The notes: generated by a model from the letters alone, not told the origin. A DNA stretch of 64,000 nucleotides from CAVZMI01 sp050011775 (GCA_050011775.1 JBEKIL010000001.1:124001-188000); one strand, 5' to 3'. Counted from the first letter of the stretch, positions 36,170 to 46,015 are shown. Translations and numbers: made by a program.

Positions 36170-37433
36170 GTGCCATAGAAACCTGTACGAGCAGCAGCGG
36201 CATAACCAGCGGATGACGGTGTCTCTGATTGCTTCATTCATGGTACTGATGACCTTAATGGGATTCGTTTTTGATTCAGTATTAAATTCCCGTTTCACAT
36301 TTCGTGTTGCCTCTCTGCCGATCATCATAATGATTGTCGGATCGAGTCTCTTCAGATTAAGGCGCCGGTTGAAGATGGGATTTACACCATCCGTGGATGA
36401 CGATGAGTCGGATATTCTCGAACCGGGTCGAATGATGATGTTCTTCATCCGTTTCATTATTGTCTTCGCCTTTATTGCATATCTCGGGTGGGAACAATAT
36501 TACCAGTATCTTTTTCATCGTCCGCCTCTTCCACAATTTCAATTGCATGGGATTTTTCCATTAGGAACGATATTCGCCGGTGTTGTAGGAATTGTCTGTG
36601 CCGTCACATCGTTTAATTGGGGTTCTCACTCGATTCTCTGGGCTCTCCATGCAGAACCACCGGATGAGAACGATCCTGATTGCACCGAATTTCTCAATGT
36701 TGTCGATGAAATGCGCATTGCGGCAGGAATTCCCTGTCCCGAGGTATATTTTCTAAACGATAAAGATCCAAACGCATTTGCAATGGGCAGCGATCCCGAA
36801 AACTCGAGTATCGTTGTAACTAAAGGATTGTTAAAAGCTCTCAACAGGGAAGAACTCCAGGGTGTCGTCGCGCACGAGATGAGTCATATCCGTAACTATG
36901 ATATCCGTCTACGTACTGCATATCTTGCGCTTTTCGGTTCCGTTGTTCTTCTCTCCGATTGGTCACGAAAAGGATTGTTGCTGGGTCAGTACGGTCTAAG
37001 AAATGTCTTACAGGTAAAGGGAATTTTTAAAATCATTTTTATCATTACATGGCTTATCACGGCACTCTTCGCCCCGCTCATCGCGTGGCTTCTTGCAATG
37101 GCCATATCGCGTAACCGCGAATATCTTGCCGACGCATCCGCAGTCGAGTTAACGCGAAATCCTTACGGATTAATCAGTGCACTTGAAAAAATCGAGAATG
37201 CTTCGGCACCGACGGTTTCCTGCAAGCAGGGCGTTGCAGCATTTTGCATTGTCGACCCGTTGGGAAAAAGAGTTAATGAAAAAGAGGGTTTTTTTGCCGA
37301 TCTCTTTGCAACTCACCCGCCATTAAGAAAACGTATTATGGTCTTGAAATCGTTGGTCTACCAGACACATGAAATTTCATCACACCAGAATCACGTCAAA
37401 GAGTCATCTTTTCCACCGCGACGATCGAATTAA
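36156..37433 (+). CDS. M48 family membrane zinc metalloprotease (HtpX-like), second copy
   Basis: A 425-residue paralog of the preceding protease. It shares the N-terminal CHRNLYEQQRHNQRMTV pattern, the HEMSHIRNYDIR zinc site and NREYLADASAVELTRNPYGL. It is longer because of an extra region between the second and third helices (about 50-115). The start overlaps the upstream gene by 14 bases. Its 3-prime end overlaps the tail of a truncated minus-strand oxidoreductase remnant. Confidence 0.92.
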   Translation: MQPLECHRNLYEQQRHNQRMTVSLIASFMVLMTLMGFVFDSVLNSRFTFRVASLPIIIMIVGSSLFRLRRRLKMGFTPSVDDDESDILEPGRMMMFFIRFIIVFAFIAYLGWEQYYQYLFHRPPLPQFQLHGIFPLGTIFAGVVGIVCAVTSFNWGSHSILWALHAEPPDENDPDCTEFLNVVDEMRIAAGIPCPEVYFLNDKDPNAFAMGSDPENSSIVVTKGLLKALNREELQGVVAHEMSHIRNYDIRLRTAYLALFGSVVLLSDWSRKGLLLGQYGLRNVLQVKGIFKIIFIITWLITALFAPLIAWLLAMAISRNREYLADASAVELTRNPYGLISALEKIENASAPTVSCKQGVAAFCIVDPLGKRVNEKEGFFADLFATHPPLRKRIMVLKSLVYQTHEISSHQNHVKESSFPPRRSN

Positions 37434-37593
37434 TAGGCGAAGAAGTATGAACGCGCTCATAAATATTACTGCACTGGCGATGATCCACTCGATCGCGTGT
37501 ACCAATCATTACATTGTATCCAAGGGACACAAGCTTTGAGGCAATTGTTTGTCCAACAAGACCTGTTCCAAGAATACCGATTTTTTCTACCAT
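37396..37593 (-). pseudogene. Truncated NADP/F420-dependent oxidoreductase fragment
   Basis: Only the first Rossmann beta-alpha-beta unit is left: KIGILGTGLVGQTIASKLVSLG followed by NVMIGTRD, the typical start of the NADP-oxidoreductase, coenzyme F420-dependent family. Homology stops after about residue 33; the remaining codons are unrelated and run into the M48 gene. GGGGGGA lies 10 bases upstream of the ATG, so the start signal survives. I read it as the remains of a gene whose body has been deleted; a full-length family member has about 200 residues. Confidence 0.75.
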
Positions 37594-37745
37594 TGGAAAT
37601 TATCCCCCCAAAAAAATAATTATTAGTCACGAGTAATTGACATCTTTCCAGAGTTCTTTGTTCCGGTATCTTCTTGTGTTTTTACTTGAAATTCGGGCGT
37701 GAATGGCGTACCTTATAAAGCATAAATTTTCGAACAATTCGATAC

Positions 37746-38510
37746 ATGCATCTTTATTACCAATCATACGGTTCCGGACACCCTCTAATCATACTCCACG
37801 GTCTTCTCGGTTCATCGGATAACTGGCATACGATGGGGAAGCAATTCGGCGAATCGTTTCACACATTTGCCCTCGACGCACGCAATCATGGCCGTTCTCC
37901 ACACAGTACTGAGTTTAATTACCGAGTCATGGCTGATGATGTTAGAGATTTCATGGAACAACAAAAATTATCTTCGGCGTTTCTTCTGGGACATTCAATG
38001 GGTGGAAAAACTGCAATACAGTTTGCTTTAACTTTCTCCGATCGTGTCGATAAACTTATTGTTGTCGATATTGCGCCGCAGGCATACGCTTCAAATTACA
38101 ATCCTGATCTTTCGGCTCTTGCATCGCTGGATCTTACTTCATTCACTAGTCGGAAGGAGATCGATGCGTTACTGACAAAAAATATTCCGGAATTTGCGAT
38201 TCGTCAGTTTTTAATGAAGAATTTAATGCGGGATAAGGAAGGAAAATTCAAGTGGAAAATGAATCTTGATATCATCCGGAAAAACTTTGCCGAGATCAAC
38301 GCCGGACTCGAGAGCAAAGAGAGATTCGGAAAACCGACACTCTTTATCAAAGGGGGGCTTTCAAACTACATCACGCAAAAAGACACACCAATGATAAAAA
38401 AGCTTTTTCCCCAATCGACTGTCGCAACAATTGCCGGTGCCGGTCATTGGGTTCACACTGAAACACCCGGAGAATTTGCACGAATTGTGATTAAATTTCT
38501 CCAAGAATGA
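37746..38510 (+). CDS. Alpha/beta hydrolase, YbfF-like esterase
   Basis: A 254-residue cytoplasmic hydrolase. It has the oxyanion region IILHGLLGSSDNW, ALDARNHGRSPHS, the nucleophile elbow GHSMGG and a C-terminal His in GAGHWVHTETP. These match the YbfF esterase subfamily, which hydrolyses acyl thioesters and short esters. It is 4 bases from the next gene, so the two are co-transcribed. The substrate is unknown. Confidence 0.9.
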   Translation: MHLYYQSYGSGHPLIILHGLLGSSDNWHTMGKQFGESFHTFALDARNHGRSPHSTEFNYRVMADDVRDFMEQQKLSSAFLLGHSMGGKTAIQFALTFSDRVDKLIVVDIAPQAYASNYNPDLSALASLDLTSFTSRKEIDALLTKNIPEFAIRQFLMKNLMRDKEGKFKWKMNLDIIRKNFAEINAGLESKERFGKPTLFIKGGLSNYITQKDTPMIKKLFPQSTVATIAGAGHWVHTETPGEFARIVIKFLQE

Positions 38511-38514
38511 CACT

Positions 38515-39273
38515 ATGCATGACTCGCTCTTATTCTATCCAATTCTTTTTCTTGCAGGACTCTTTGCAGGACTGGTCGATTCGATTGCCGGTGGGGGTGG
38601 ATTGATTACCCTGCCGGTTCTTCTCGGCCTCGGCTTTCCACCACAAGTTGCCCTCGCAACAAATAAATTTCAGGCAAGTTTTGGCAGTTTCACCGCGTCG
38701 TATTATTACGTGCGCGGTAATGTTGTATCGCTGCATGATGCATTCCCGGGGATTCTTTTCACATTAATTGGTGCCGCACTTGGGACGTGGGTAGTCCGGC
38801 AAATCGACAACCATATTCTTGCCAGTGCTATCCCCATTGCACTGCTCGTCATCGCTGTCTATATGCTCTTCACTCCATCGGTCGGGCGGATCGAGAGCCG
38901 GGCAAAAATTTCTCCTATCATGTTTTATGCTGTTGCAGGGTCGGCACTTGGGTTTTATGATGGCTTTTTTGGCCCCGGTGTAGGATCTTTCTGGGCTATA
39001 GCATTAGTGGCAGGACTAGGATTCGACCTGACCCGTGCTACGGGCTATACGAAAGTGATGAATTTTACCAGTAATATTGTTTCATTTTTTGTATTTCTCG
39101 CAGGCGGATTGGTTTGGTTTACTGCAGGAATCGCTATGGCGGCCGGACAAATTCTTGGGGCACGGATCGGAGCAGGATTGGTTATACAAAAAGGTGTCCG
39201 CTTCATCAAACCGATATTCATTACAATGGTGATTCTAACAACGATAAAATTATTGTACGACAGGTTTTTTTAA
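38515..39273 (+). CDS. TauE/SafE (TSUP) family sulfite/anion permease
   Basis: A 252-residue membrane protein with about eight hydrophobic helices. Family motifs are FAGLVDSIAGGGGLITLPVLLGLGFPP and, in the second half, GFYDGFFGPGVGSFWAIALV, the internal repeat that defines TSUP. It probably exports a small anion such as sulfite or sulfoacetate; no sulfur genes are nearby. It lies 44 bases ahead of the S9 peptidase gene. Confidence 0.92.
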   Translation: MHDSLLFYPILFLAGLFAGLVDSIAGGGGLITLPVLLGLGFPPQVALATNKFQASFGSFTASYYYVRGNVVSLHDAFPGILFTLIGAALGTWVVRQIDNHILASAIPIALLVIAVYMLFTPSVGRIESRAKISPIMFYAVAGSALGFYDGFFGPGVGSFWAIALVAGLGFDLTRATGYTKVMNFTSNIVSFFVFLAGGLVWFTAGIAMAAGQILGARIGAGLVIQKGVRFIKPIFITMVILTTIKLLYDRFF

Positions 39274-39317
39274 ACCATCGGAAATATTCAAATGCTCGAT
39301 ATATTAAGGAGTATAAC

Positions 39318-41393
39318 ATGAAATATTTATATTTTTTATGCTTTATGGTTTTATTATGTCCATCGGCTTTTACGCAGCAAAAACCTTTTACCATTTTCGA
39401 TCTTTATAAGATCAAACAGATACGAGACCCTCAATTTTCTCCCGACGGAAAGCATATTGTATTTGTTGTCACGGTATCAAATGTTGAAGAGGGAAAAACC
39501 AACTCGGACATCTATATTATTAATTCCGATGGGAAAGATCTTCGGAGACTTACAAATAACCCGGCTAACGATAAACATCCGCGATGGTCAAGGGATGGTA
39601 AGTCCATTCTTTTTCTCTCCGATAGAAAGGACGGTACTCAGGTGTGGCTGCTTCCAGTCGACGGGGGAGAGCCGACACAACTGACTACTATTTCTACTAA
39701 CGTCTCAGATCCCATCTGGACACCTGACGAAAAAGGCATAATCTTTTCATCCGATGTTTATCCCGAGTGCGGAGCCGATGACGCTTCTAACAAAAAGATC
39801 GCCGATGCCATCTCGAAAGGTCCAATCAAGGCTCATATGGCCGATCGACTGTTATATCGACATTGGACCTCATGGAAAGATGGAAAAAGAACCCATACGT
39901 TTCTATATGACATCCAAACAAAAACTACAACGGATTTGACACCAGGTGATTTCGATGCACCAGCATTTTCACTCGATGGCGGACCCGGCTATGGCATATC
40001 ACCCGACGGCAAAGAGGTATGTTTTGTCTCGAATCACGACAAGAATGAAGCAGAAACAACAAATAAAGACCTTTTTGTCGTTCCTATCGGAGAATCTGAA
40101 GCAATAAATATCACAAAAAGAAATATGGCATACGACGGTGATCCGGCATATTCTCCCGACGGGCGATATATTGCATATCGCACCCAGGCAATTCCCAACT
40201 ATGAATCTGATCGACTCCGGCTTGCACTATATGATCGAAAAACCGGAACGCGGACAATACTGACAGATGCCTTTGACAACTGGATCGACGAATTCCATTG
40301 GGCTCCCGATTCTCGGAACGTTCTTTTTACTGCCGAGATGAAGGGTCACATCCCTCTTTATTCTGTAGATATTGCCTCACAACGGATATCGCAAGTCATC
40401 GACCTTAAATCAATTGACGCCTTTTCAATTTCTCCGGACGGGCGTTGGATTGTCGCCGCACGGCGGTCTGTTGGAGAACCGGTTGAACTCTGGAGGTGTA
40501 CAGCTAGTGGTGAGCGATCGCAGAGGCTGACATATTTCAATAAGCCGGTCGAAGACTCGGTTGATATCCGTCCGGCAGAGGAACTCTGGATTCCGTCGCC
40601 TACGGGAAAGAAAATCCATACATTTGTCGTTAAGCCGCATAATTTTGATTCTACAAAAAAATATCCGCTCATTCTGAATATTCACGGTGGACCGCAGCAA
40701 CAGTGGGTCGATGAATTCCGTGGTGACTGGCAGGTATATCCGGGGGCGGGTTATATCGTCGCATTTCCCAATCCTCACGGATCCACGGGTTACGGACAGG
40801 AATTCACGGCCTCAATATCAAGAGATTGGGGTGGTAAAACGTTTGAGGACATTATGGCTGTCACAGATTCACTTGCAAAAATCTCATATGTCGACAGTAG
40901 CCGTATGGGCGCGATGGGCTGGTCTTTCGGCGGCTATATGATGATGTGGCTTGAAGGACATACCGACAGATTTAAAGCAATCGTTTCAATGATGGGTGTG
41001 TACGATTTGACCGCAATGTATGGTGCAACCGAAGAGCTATGGTTTCCAGAATGGGATCTGGCCGGTACACCGTGGGAGTCGGACCTCTATCAAAAATGGT
41101 CGCCAAATAATTTCGTCAGGAATTTTAAAACTCCCTGCTTAGTCATCACCGGTGAACTTGATTATCGGGTTCCCTATACACAAAGTCTGGAATTTTTCAC
41201 CGACCTACAAAAAATGAATGTCCCCTCACGATTAATCGTATTCCCGAACGATGGACACTGGCCCAGTAACGTAAAATCGATGCCGTTATATTACAACGCC
41301 CACCTAGACTGGTTCCATAAATATCTTGGCGGCGACCCGGCACCTTATGACATGGTAAAGATGATAAGAAATCAGATATTCGAAAGAAAATGA
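39318..41393 (+). CDS. Secreted S9 family prolyl oligopeptidase
   Basis: A 691-residue serine peptidase. The ATG at 39318 has AAGGAG 8 bases upstream and begins a signal peptide (MKYLYFLCFMVLLCPSAFTQ); longer in-frame codons upstream belong to the TSUP gene region and are not used. The N-terminal half is a beta-propeller with repeats of the form FSPDGKHIVF and YSPDGRYIAY. The catalytic triad is Ser536 (GWSFGGY), Asp615 (GELDYRVP) and His647 (NDGHWPS). It should cut peptides in the periplasm or outside, alongside the S46 peptidase 2 kb further. Confidence 0.95.
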   Translation: MKYLYFLCFMVLLCPSAFTQQKPFTIFDLYKIKQIRDPQFSPDGKHIVFVVTVSNVEEGKTNSDIYIINSDGKDLRRLTNNPANDKHPRWSRDGKSILFLSDRKDGTQVWLLPVDGGEPTQLTTISTNVSDPIWTPDEKGIIFSSDVYPECGADDASNKKIADAISKGPIKAHMADRLLYRHWTSWKDGKRTHTFLYDIQTKTTTDLTPGDFDAPAFSLDGGPGYGISPDGKEVCFVSNHDKNEAETTNKDLFVVPIGESEAINITKRNMAYDGDPAYSPDGRYIAYRTQAIPNYESDRLRLALYDRKTGTRTILTDAFDNWIDEFHWAPDSRNVLFTAEMKGHIPLYSVDIASQRISQVIDLKSIDAFSISPDGRWIVAARRSVGEPVELWRCTASGERSQRLTYFNKPVEDSVDIRPAEELWIPSPTGKKIHTFVVKPHNFDSTKKYPLILNIHGGPQQQWVDEFRGDWQVYPGAGYIVAFPNPHGSTGYGQEFTASISRDWGGKTFEDIMAVTDSLAKISYVDSSRMGAMGWSFGGYMMMWLEGHTDRFKAIVSMMGVYDLTAMYGATEELWFPEWDLAGTPWESDLYQKWSPNNFVRNFKTPCLVITGELDYRVPYTQSLEFFTDLQKMNVPSRLIVFPNDGHWPSNVKSMPLYYNAHLDWFHKYLGGDPAPYDMVKMIRNQIFERK

Positions 41394-41517
41394 AGTGCAT
41401 AGTATCGTTGGCAACAAAAGGATTCTATTAAAGTTCTTATAAAATAATGATATCTTAAAAGCATTAAACACTATTCATTGTAAGTCAGAATAACGGACGA
41501 TTGCCGCCGTGTATAGT

Positions 41518-42399
41518 ATGCTTGTTAATAAGTTCTCTATTGACAATCATCTTCAATTTCGTGATGATCCTGCCGGTTTTATACGGGCAATACTCGTTCA
41601 CGATTCCGGCGCGAGTACGGAGCTATTTCTCTATGGGGCTCATATTACATCCTGGAAAACACCCGAAAGTGGCGAACAACTCTTCGTGAGCAGGGAAGTG
41701 ATTGTGGAAAAAGATGTCCCGATACGTGGCGGGATCCCACTTATTTTTCCTCAATTCGGTCCTGGACTACTGGTCAGACACGGATTTGCACGCATTCATT
41801 TCTGGGATGTTGTGGAGAGTGGAATTTCTGACCGGAACGAGGTTTTTATAAAACTCCGCCTGGGGAGTATTCCGGAAATTTTTGCCATATGGCCGCATCA
41901 ATTTGTTATTGAATTCACTATCTCGCTTGGTGAATCGCTGACGACAAGTCTCAGGGTACTGAACGAAACAGAAACACCGTTCTCTTTTACATCAGCGCTG
42001 CATACATATTTTGCCGTCGAAGATGTGCGCGAGTGCTGTGTTGAAGGATTGTATGGCTGTGAATATATTGATACTGTTCATAAATCTCGTCGGGATATCG
42101 ATGCTGATCACCAGCTTCATATTTTTGAAATGATCGATCGTATTTATCTGAACACCCCCCGTGTTCTAATACTCCACGATTTAAAGAATAAGCGTCACAT
42201 CACGATAAAAAAAGTAGGATTTAAAGATGCTGTTGTTTGGAATCCATGGTATGAAGGGGCTCAGCTGATAAATGATCTGGGAGACAATGAATATTTATCC
42301 ATGATCTGCGTCGAGGCTGCGCATTACGAACCCGCAATAACGCTTGCTGGGGGGGAATTCTGGGTGGGAGTTCAGGTATTGCACTGCAATCAGGAATAA
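41518..42399 (+). CDS. yeaD: D-hexose-6-phosphate mutarotase (YeaD type)
   Basis: A 293-residue enzyme of the aldose-1-epimerase superfamily that interconverts anomers of hexose 6-phosphates. Features are YGAHITSWK, PIRGGIPLIFPQFG, the catalytic His in ALHTYFAVED, a KKVGFKDAVVWNPW strand, and the catalytic Glu in ICVEAAHY. I prefer the ATG at 41518 over a GTG 9 bases earlier, though neither has a good ribosome binding site. It is convergent with the HAD gene, 6 bases apart. Confidence 0.9.
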   Translation: MLVNKFSIDNHLQFRDDPAGFIRAILVHDSGASTELFLYGAHITSWKTPESGEQLFVSREVIVEKDVPIRGGIPLIFPQFGPGLLVRHGFARIHFWDVVESGISDRNEVFIKLRLGSIPEIFAIWPHQFVIEFTISLGESLTTSLRVLNETETPFSFTSALHTYFAVEDVRECCVEGLYGCEYIDTVHKSRRDIDADHQLHIFEMIDRIYLNTPRVLILHDLKNKRHITIKKVGFKDAVVWNPWYEGAQLINDLGDNEYLSMICVEAAHYEPAITLAGGEFWVGVQVLHCNQE

Positions 42400-42405
42400 A
42401 GACAC

Positions 42406-43035
42406 TTATACCAATCCAATAGTTTTCAATTCCGCTCGAAGTCCTTCAACGGTAGAAAATCTGTACAGACGAAATCCTATTTTCCCTGCACCTGCAAGAT
42501 TTACGTCGTCATCATCGACAAATAGCATCTGCGCCGGGTCGCTTTCAAGGTCATTGATAATATATTGATAGAATTCGGGCTCGGGTTTTACAGCACCGAT
42601 CTGGAAAGAGAGGTAATGATGTGGAAGAAACCGAAGAGCGGGAACAGCTCTCCGGCAATACTCATAGTGCAGATCGTTCGTATTACTTGCAAGCGCGACG
42701 TGCGCCGATTGTGCCACGCGTCGAATCAGCTCATCCATTCCTTCAATCGGGCGTCCGATGATCGAGAGAAAGGCTGTCCGGATCGTATCGTGTGAATATT
42801 TTTTACGGAATAGATCATACAAAAGTTCTAAAACCTGATCTGTAAGAAGTTCCCCACGTTCATACCTATTAATATAATCACGGACACTTTTTTCGTACCG
42901 TGTGATTTCTCCCACCCCTTCTCCACCAAGCGATTTTGCCATCATTTCGGGTTGGATTTGTACCAGAACATTCCCCAGATCGAAAAGAACTGTACGAATT
43001 CTTCCCCGTTTATTTGGATTGTGTGTATATGACAA
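42406..43035 (-). CDS. HAD-IA family hydrolase
   Basis: A 209-residue phosphatase-like enzyme. Motif I is VLFDLGNVLV (the second acidic residue is replaced by Asn as in YihX-type sugar-phosphate phosphatases), motif II Thr/Ser in ALASNTN, motif III Lys in GAVKPEPEFYQY, and motif IV FVDDDDVNLAGA. It starts at a TTG with GGGGA just upstream; no ATG is available before residue 31. The substrate is probably a small phosphate ester. Confidence 0.88.
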   Translation of the reverse strand: MSYTHNPNKRGRIRTVLFDLGNVLVQIQPEMMAKSLGGEGVGEITRYEKSVRDYINRYERGELLTDQVLELLYDLFRKKYSHDTIRTAFLSIIGRPIEGMDELIRRVAQSAHVALASNTNDLHYEYCRRAVPALRFLPHHYLSFQIGAVKPEPEFYQYIINDLESDPAQMLFVDDDDVNLAGAGKIGFRLYRFSTVEGLRAELKTIGLV

Positions 43036-43135
43036 GTAATCCCCGATTGCATTAAACGTTTATAAACTGAAATTCCTATACATAACATGCCACACAATTA
43101 TACTTCAAGAAAATGGAAATTGCAATAGAAAAAAA

Positions 43136-43342
43136 TTAACTCTTTCCTTTCTTCATCGTATTGATTTTACACGGAACATAGAGCGGGCAAAATGAAACAA
43201 GGCCTGTTATGACGAATACTATAGCGATTATCCCAAGAATCAATGCAGTTGTCCCAGAAAAAAAGCCGGCAAGATAAAGCGTATCGATAAAGAGTGGTGC
43301 GCATGTACGGATAAGTCGGCCTGTTGTGCCCATATTTTCCAT
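43136..43342 (-). CDS. YgaP-type two-helix membrane protein (DUF2892)
   Basis: A 68-residue protein beginning MENMGTTGRLIRTC with two hydrophobic segments and the family end signature GLVSFCPLYVPCKINT. This is the transmembrane part of YgaP without its rhodanese domain. Its cysteine (FCPLY) is conserved in the family. AAGAGA precedes the ATG. It may bind a thiol or sulfane-sulfur partner; this is family-based inference. Confidence 0.85.
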   Translation of the reverse strand: MENMGTTGRLIRTCAPLFIDTLYLAGFFSGTTALILGIIAIVFVITGLVSFCPLYVPCKINTMKKGKS

Positions 43343-43571
43343 GTTTTTTCTCTTTGTTGAAATGTACTGCTATTCTTCTTTCTATCTATTGTTCAATCTG
43401 ATGCACAGAATTGACGGAGGATTCATTTCATTCTGAGATTTTGAACTTTTTAGATTTCCGGAACATTTTAAACGGCAACGAGAAAACATACGCCCAGATC
43501 TCTTTTTTCCATAAAAGTTTTCTTATATTATCCCGTCTTTATGACCCTATTTTTATTTTTGGAGGATTCAT

Positions 43572-45665
43572 ATGAAAATTACACTCCGTTGGATTACTCG
43601 TATTCTTTTGGTTGGTGCTGTTCTTTTTATATCCAATGATACAATTTTTTCAGTACCTGATGAAGGAATGTGGACATTCGATAATCCACCGTTTAAGCAG
43701 CTCAAAGACCGATATAACTTCACACCAACACAGGAATGGCTTGATCATATACGCCTTTCAAGTGTCCGTTTTAATGATGGAGGATCGGGATCATTTATCA
43801 GTCCGACAGGATTGGTATTGACAAACCACCATGTCGCTCTTGACCAATTGCAAAAAGTATCAACACCTGAGAAAGATTATGTCCATGATGGCTTTTATGC
43901 CGCGACAACCGCTGAAGAGTTGCGGTGTCCTGATCTTGAACTCAACGTCTTGATGTCGTTTGAAAATATTACCGACAGGATTTTCAGTGTAATAAAAAAG
44001 GGGATGAGTGATCAAGAGGTTTACGACGCACGAAAAGCTGAGATAGCAAAGATTGAAAAAGAAAGCCTCGAAAAAACAAAGCTTCGGTCCGATGTCGTAT
44101 CACTCTATGATGGCGGTGAATACTGGCTGTACCGGTATAAAAAGTATACCGATGTCCGTCTCATATTTGCCCCTGAACAGCAAATTGCATTCTTCGGTGG
44201 TGATCCGGATAATTTCACCTATCCACGGTACGATCTCGACATGGCAATATTTAGAGTGTATGAGAATAACAAACCTGTCGAGAGCACACATTACCTGAAG
44301 TGGAATCCCAAAGGAGCCGCTGATGGCGAGCTGGTTTTTGTATCTGGGCATCCAGGATCGACAAGCCGTTTGAATACAATGGCAGAAATTGAAAAAGAGC
44401 GCGATTATCTTTATCCATTGAGGCTTAAAACTTTAAAACGCCGTCTTGATGTATTGAAACGCTATGCGACACTCGGGACAGAACAGGCCAGGCAGGCTGG
44501 CAATATGATTTTCTATATCGAGAATGCTATTAAGGCCTTTACGGGAGAGTATAACGGACTTCTGGACAAAAATCTTATAGCAAAAAAGCAAACAGAAGAA
44601 AATGATTTTCAAACGCGCGTCAACAGCAAACCTGAATGGAAATCAGAATTTGGCGGCGTATGGGACACAATTGCAGAGACCCAGAAAAAACATATCGAAA
44701 AAATGAATATAACCCGGTATCGTGCGATTCGCGGCTCACGCCTTGCCCTGATGGCAATGGATATCGTATGGTATGTTACTGAAATACAAAAACCGGACGG
44801 AAAGCGTCTTGAGGGATTCCATGATTCCCAGCTCGAATCACTACGGTATGATCTCCTTTCACCGGCACCGTTTTATCCTGTGCTTGAAGAAACAATCTTT
44901 GCCGATGTTTTGCGTGAATCGTTGGAACAGCTTGGGCTCGACGATCCTTTTATTAAAACAGTCCTTGGAACCTGGCTACCTGAAGAAGTCGCGAAAGAAC
45001 TTTTCACCAATACGAAACTCGCCGATCCAGCGGTTCGGAAGGCCTTAATTGAAGGCGGAGAAAAAGCTGTCGCCGAATCAACCGATCCCTTAATCGCATT
45101 GATGCGGAAAGCTGATCCGGTCTTGCGCGAACTCCGCAAATGGGTCGAGGACAATATTGATAGTCAAATGAAAATTGCCGGTGAAAAACTCGGGAAAGCC
45201 CGCTTTGCAATCTATGGGAAATCCGTCAACCCTGATGCTACCTTTACTCTTCGACTCTCATACGGTACCGTTAAAGGTTATCCAATGAACGGTACGATAG
45301 CACCGTCGAAAACGACATTTTATGGATTGTATGATCGTGCGTCAAGCTTCGATATGAAACAGCCATTCGATCTCCCGGCACGTTACCTCGATCGGAAAGA
45401 GAAACTCGATCTTTCGACTCCGCTGAATTTTGTCAGCTCATGCGATGTCATCGGCGGCAACTCGGGATCTCCGGTGATCGACAGGAACGGCGAGCTTGTC
45501 GGATTGATCTTTGATGGAAATATCGAGAGTCTTATCGGCAACTTTATCTACAGCGATGAGACGAACCGTGCAGTTGCGGTCCATTCGGCCGCCATGATCG
45601 AGGCCTTGCGGAAACTCTATGATGCCGGTAAGCTTGCAAATGAGATAGAGGGAAAATCGAAGTAA
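43572..45665 (+). CDS. S46 family dipeptidyl peptidase, DPP7-like specificity
   Basis: A 697-residue exported peptidase with a signal sequence (LRWITRILLVGAVLFIS) and GGAGG 6 bases ahead of the ATG. The chymotrypsin-fold signatures are TNHHVALD (His86-His87) and GGNSGSPV (Ser631). Eighteen residues after the Ser is Gly649 (FDGNIE), the position that is Gly in DPP7 and Arg in the acidic-specific DPP11, so a hydrophobic P1 preference is predicted. It releases dipeptides from the N terminus of peptides in the periplasm. S46 enzymes are found mainly in Bacteroidota-like and some proteobacterial asaccharolytic bacteria. Confidence 0.95.
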   Translation: MKITLRWITRILLVGAVLFISNDTIFSVPDEGMWTFDNPPFKQLKDRYNFTPTQEWLDHIRLSSVRFNDGGSGSFISPTGLVLTNHHVALDQLQKVSTPEKDYVHDGFYAATTAEELRCPDLELNVLMSFENITDRIFSVIKKGMSDQEVYDARKAEIAKIEKESLEKTKLRSDVVSLYDGGEYWLYRYKKYTDVRLIFAPEQQIAFFGGDPDNFTYPRYDLDMAIFRVYENNKPVESTHYLKWNPKGAADGELVFVSGHPGSTSRLNTMAEIEKERDYLYPLRLKTLKRRLDVLKRYATLGTEQARQAGNMIFYIENAIKAFTGEYNGLLDKNLIAKKQTEENDFQTRVNSKPEWKSEFGGVWDTIAETQKKHIEKMNITRYRAIRGSRLALMAMDIVWYVTEIQKPDGKRLEGFHDSQLESLRYDLLSPAPFYPVLEETIFADVLRESLEQLGLDDPFIKTVLGTWLPEEVAKELFTNTKLADPAVRKALIEGGEKAVAESTDPLIALMRKADPVLRELRKWVEDNIDSQMKIAGEKLGKARFAIYGKSVNPDATFTLRLSYGTVKGYPMNGTIAPSKTTFYGLYDRASSFDMKQPFDLPARYLDRKEKLDLSTPLNFVSSCDVIGGNSGSPVIDRNGELVGLIFDGNIESLIGNFIYSDETNRAVAVHSAAMIEALRKLYDAGKLANEIEGKSK

Positions 45666-45679
45666 TAAAAATCATACTT

Positions 45680-45710
45680 AAAAGCCGGAACAAATGTCAC
45701 GGCTTTTATA
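45680..45710 (+). terminator. Intrinsic terminator of the S46 peptidase gene
   Basis: AAAAGCCG pairs with CGGCTTTT around a 12-base loop, 15 bases after the stop codon, and runs into a T-rich stretch (TTTTATAT). This is a good match to a bidirectional Rho-independent terminator. Confidence 0.7.
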
Positions 45711-46015
45711 TCTCTGAATGTGTTTTCAGTGGCAGGTTTTAAATCACCAGTCCTTCCCTGAATACTACATATGTTACCCTCTATGATGAAAAATGCCCTT
45801 TCCTTAAATCGATATTTATTCAATAAAAATGGGTATTTTTACAGCACTTCTTACAAATTGCCTTCCTTTTGATTCAAGTTACACACAATATTTTCCGATA
45901 ATCCTATAAGATGATTCTTTACCCATTCTCTATCATAAAAACAGTGAAAACCGGATAAAAATCAAACGCCATAAATGAATAATTCATTGACACCCATATA
46001 TCATCGGAAACGTTT
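45711..46015. other. 305-base gap, no gene seen
   Basis: AT-rich sequence between the S46 terminator and the hemerythrin gene. The short reading frames here have no ribosome binding sites or recognisable protein features. The hemerythrin promoter must lie in its second half; I cannot place it reliably. Confidence 0.5.

Noticed and set aside
34535..37433. Defence island around the LemA/M48 cluster
   Set aside because: No nuclease, helicase, TIR or toxin-antitoxin gene is present; all neighbours are housekeeping or metabolic.
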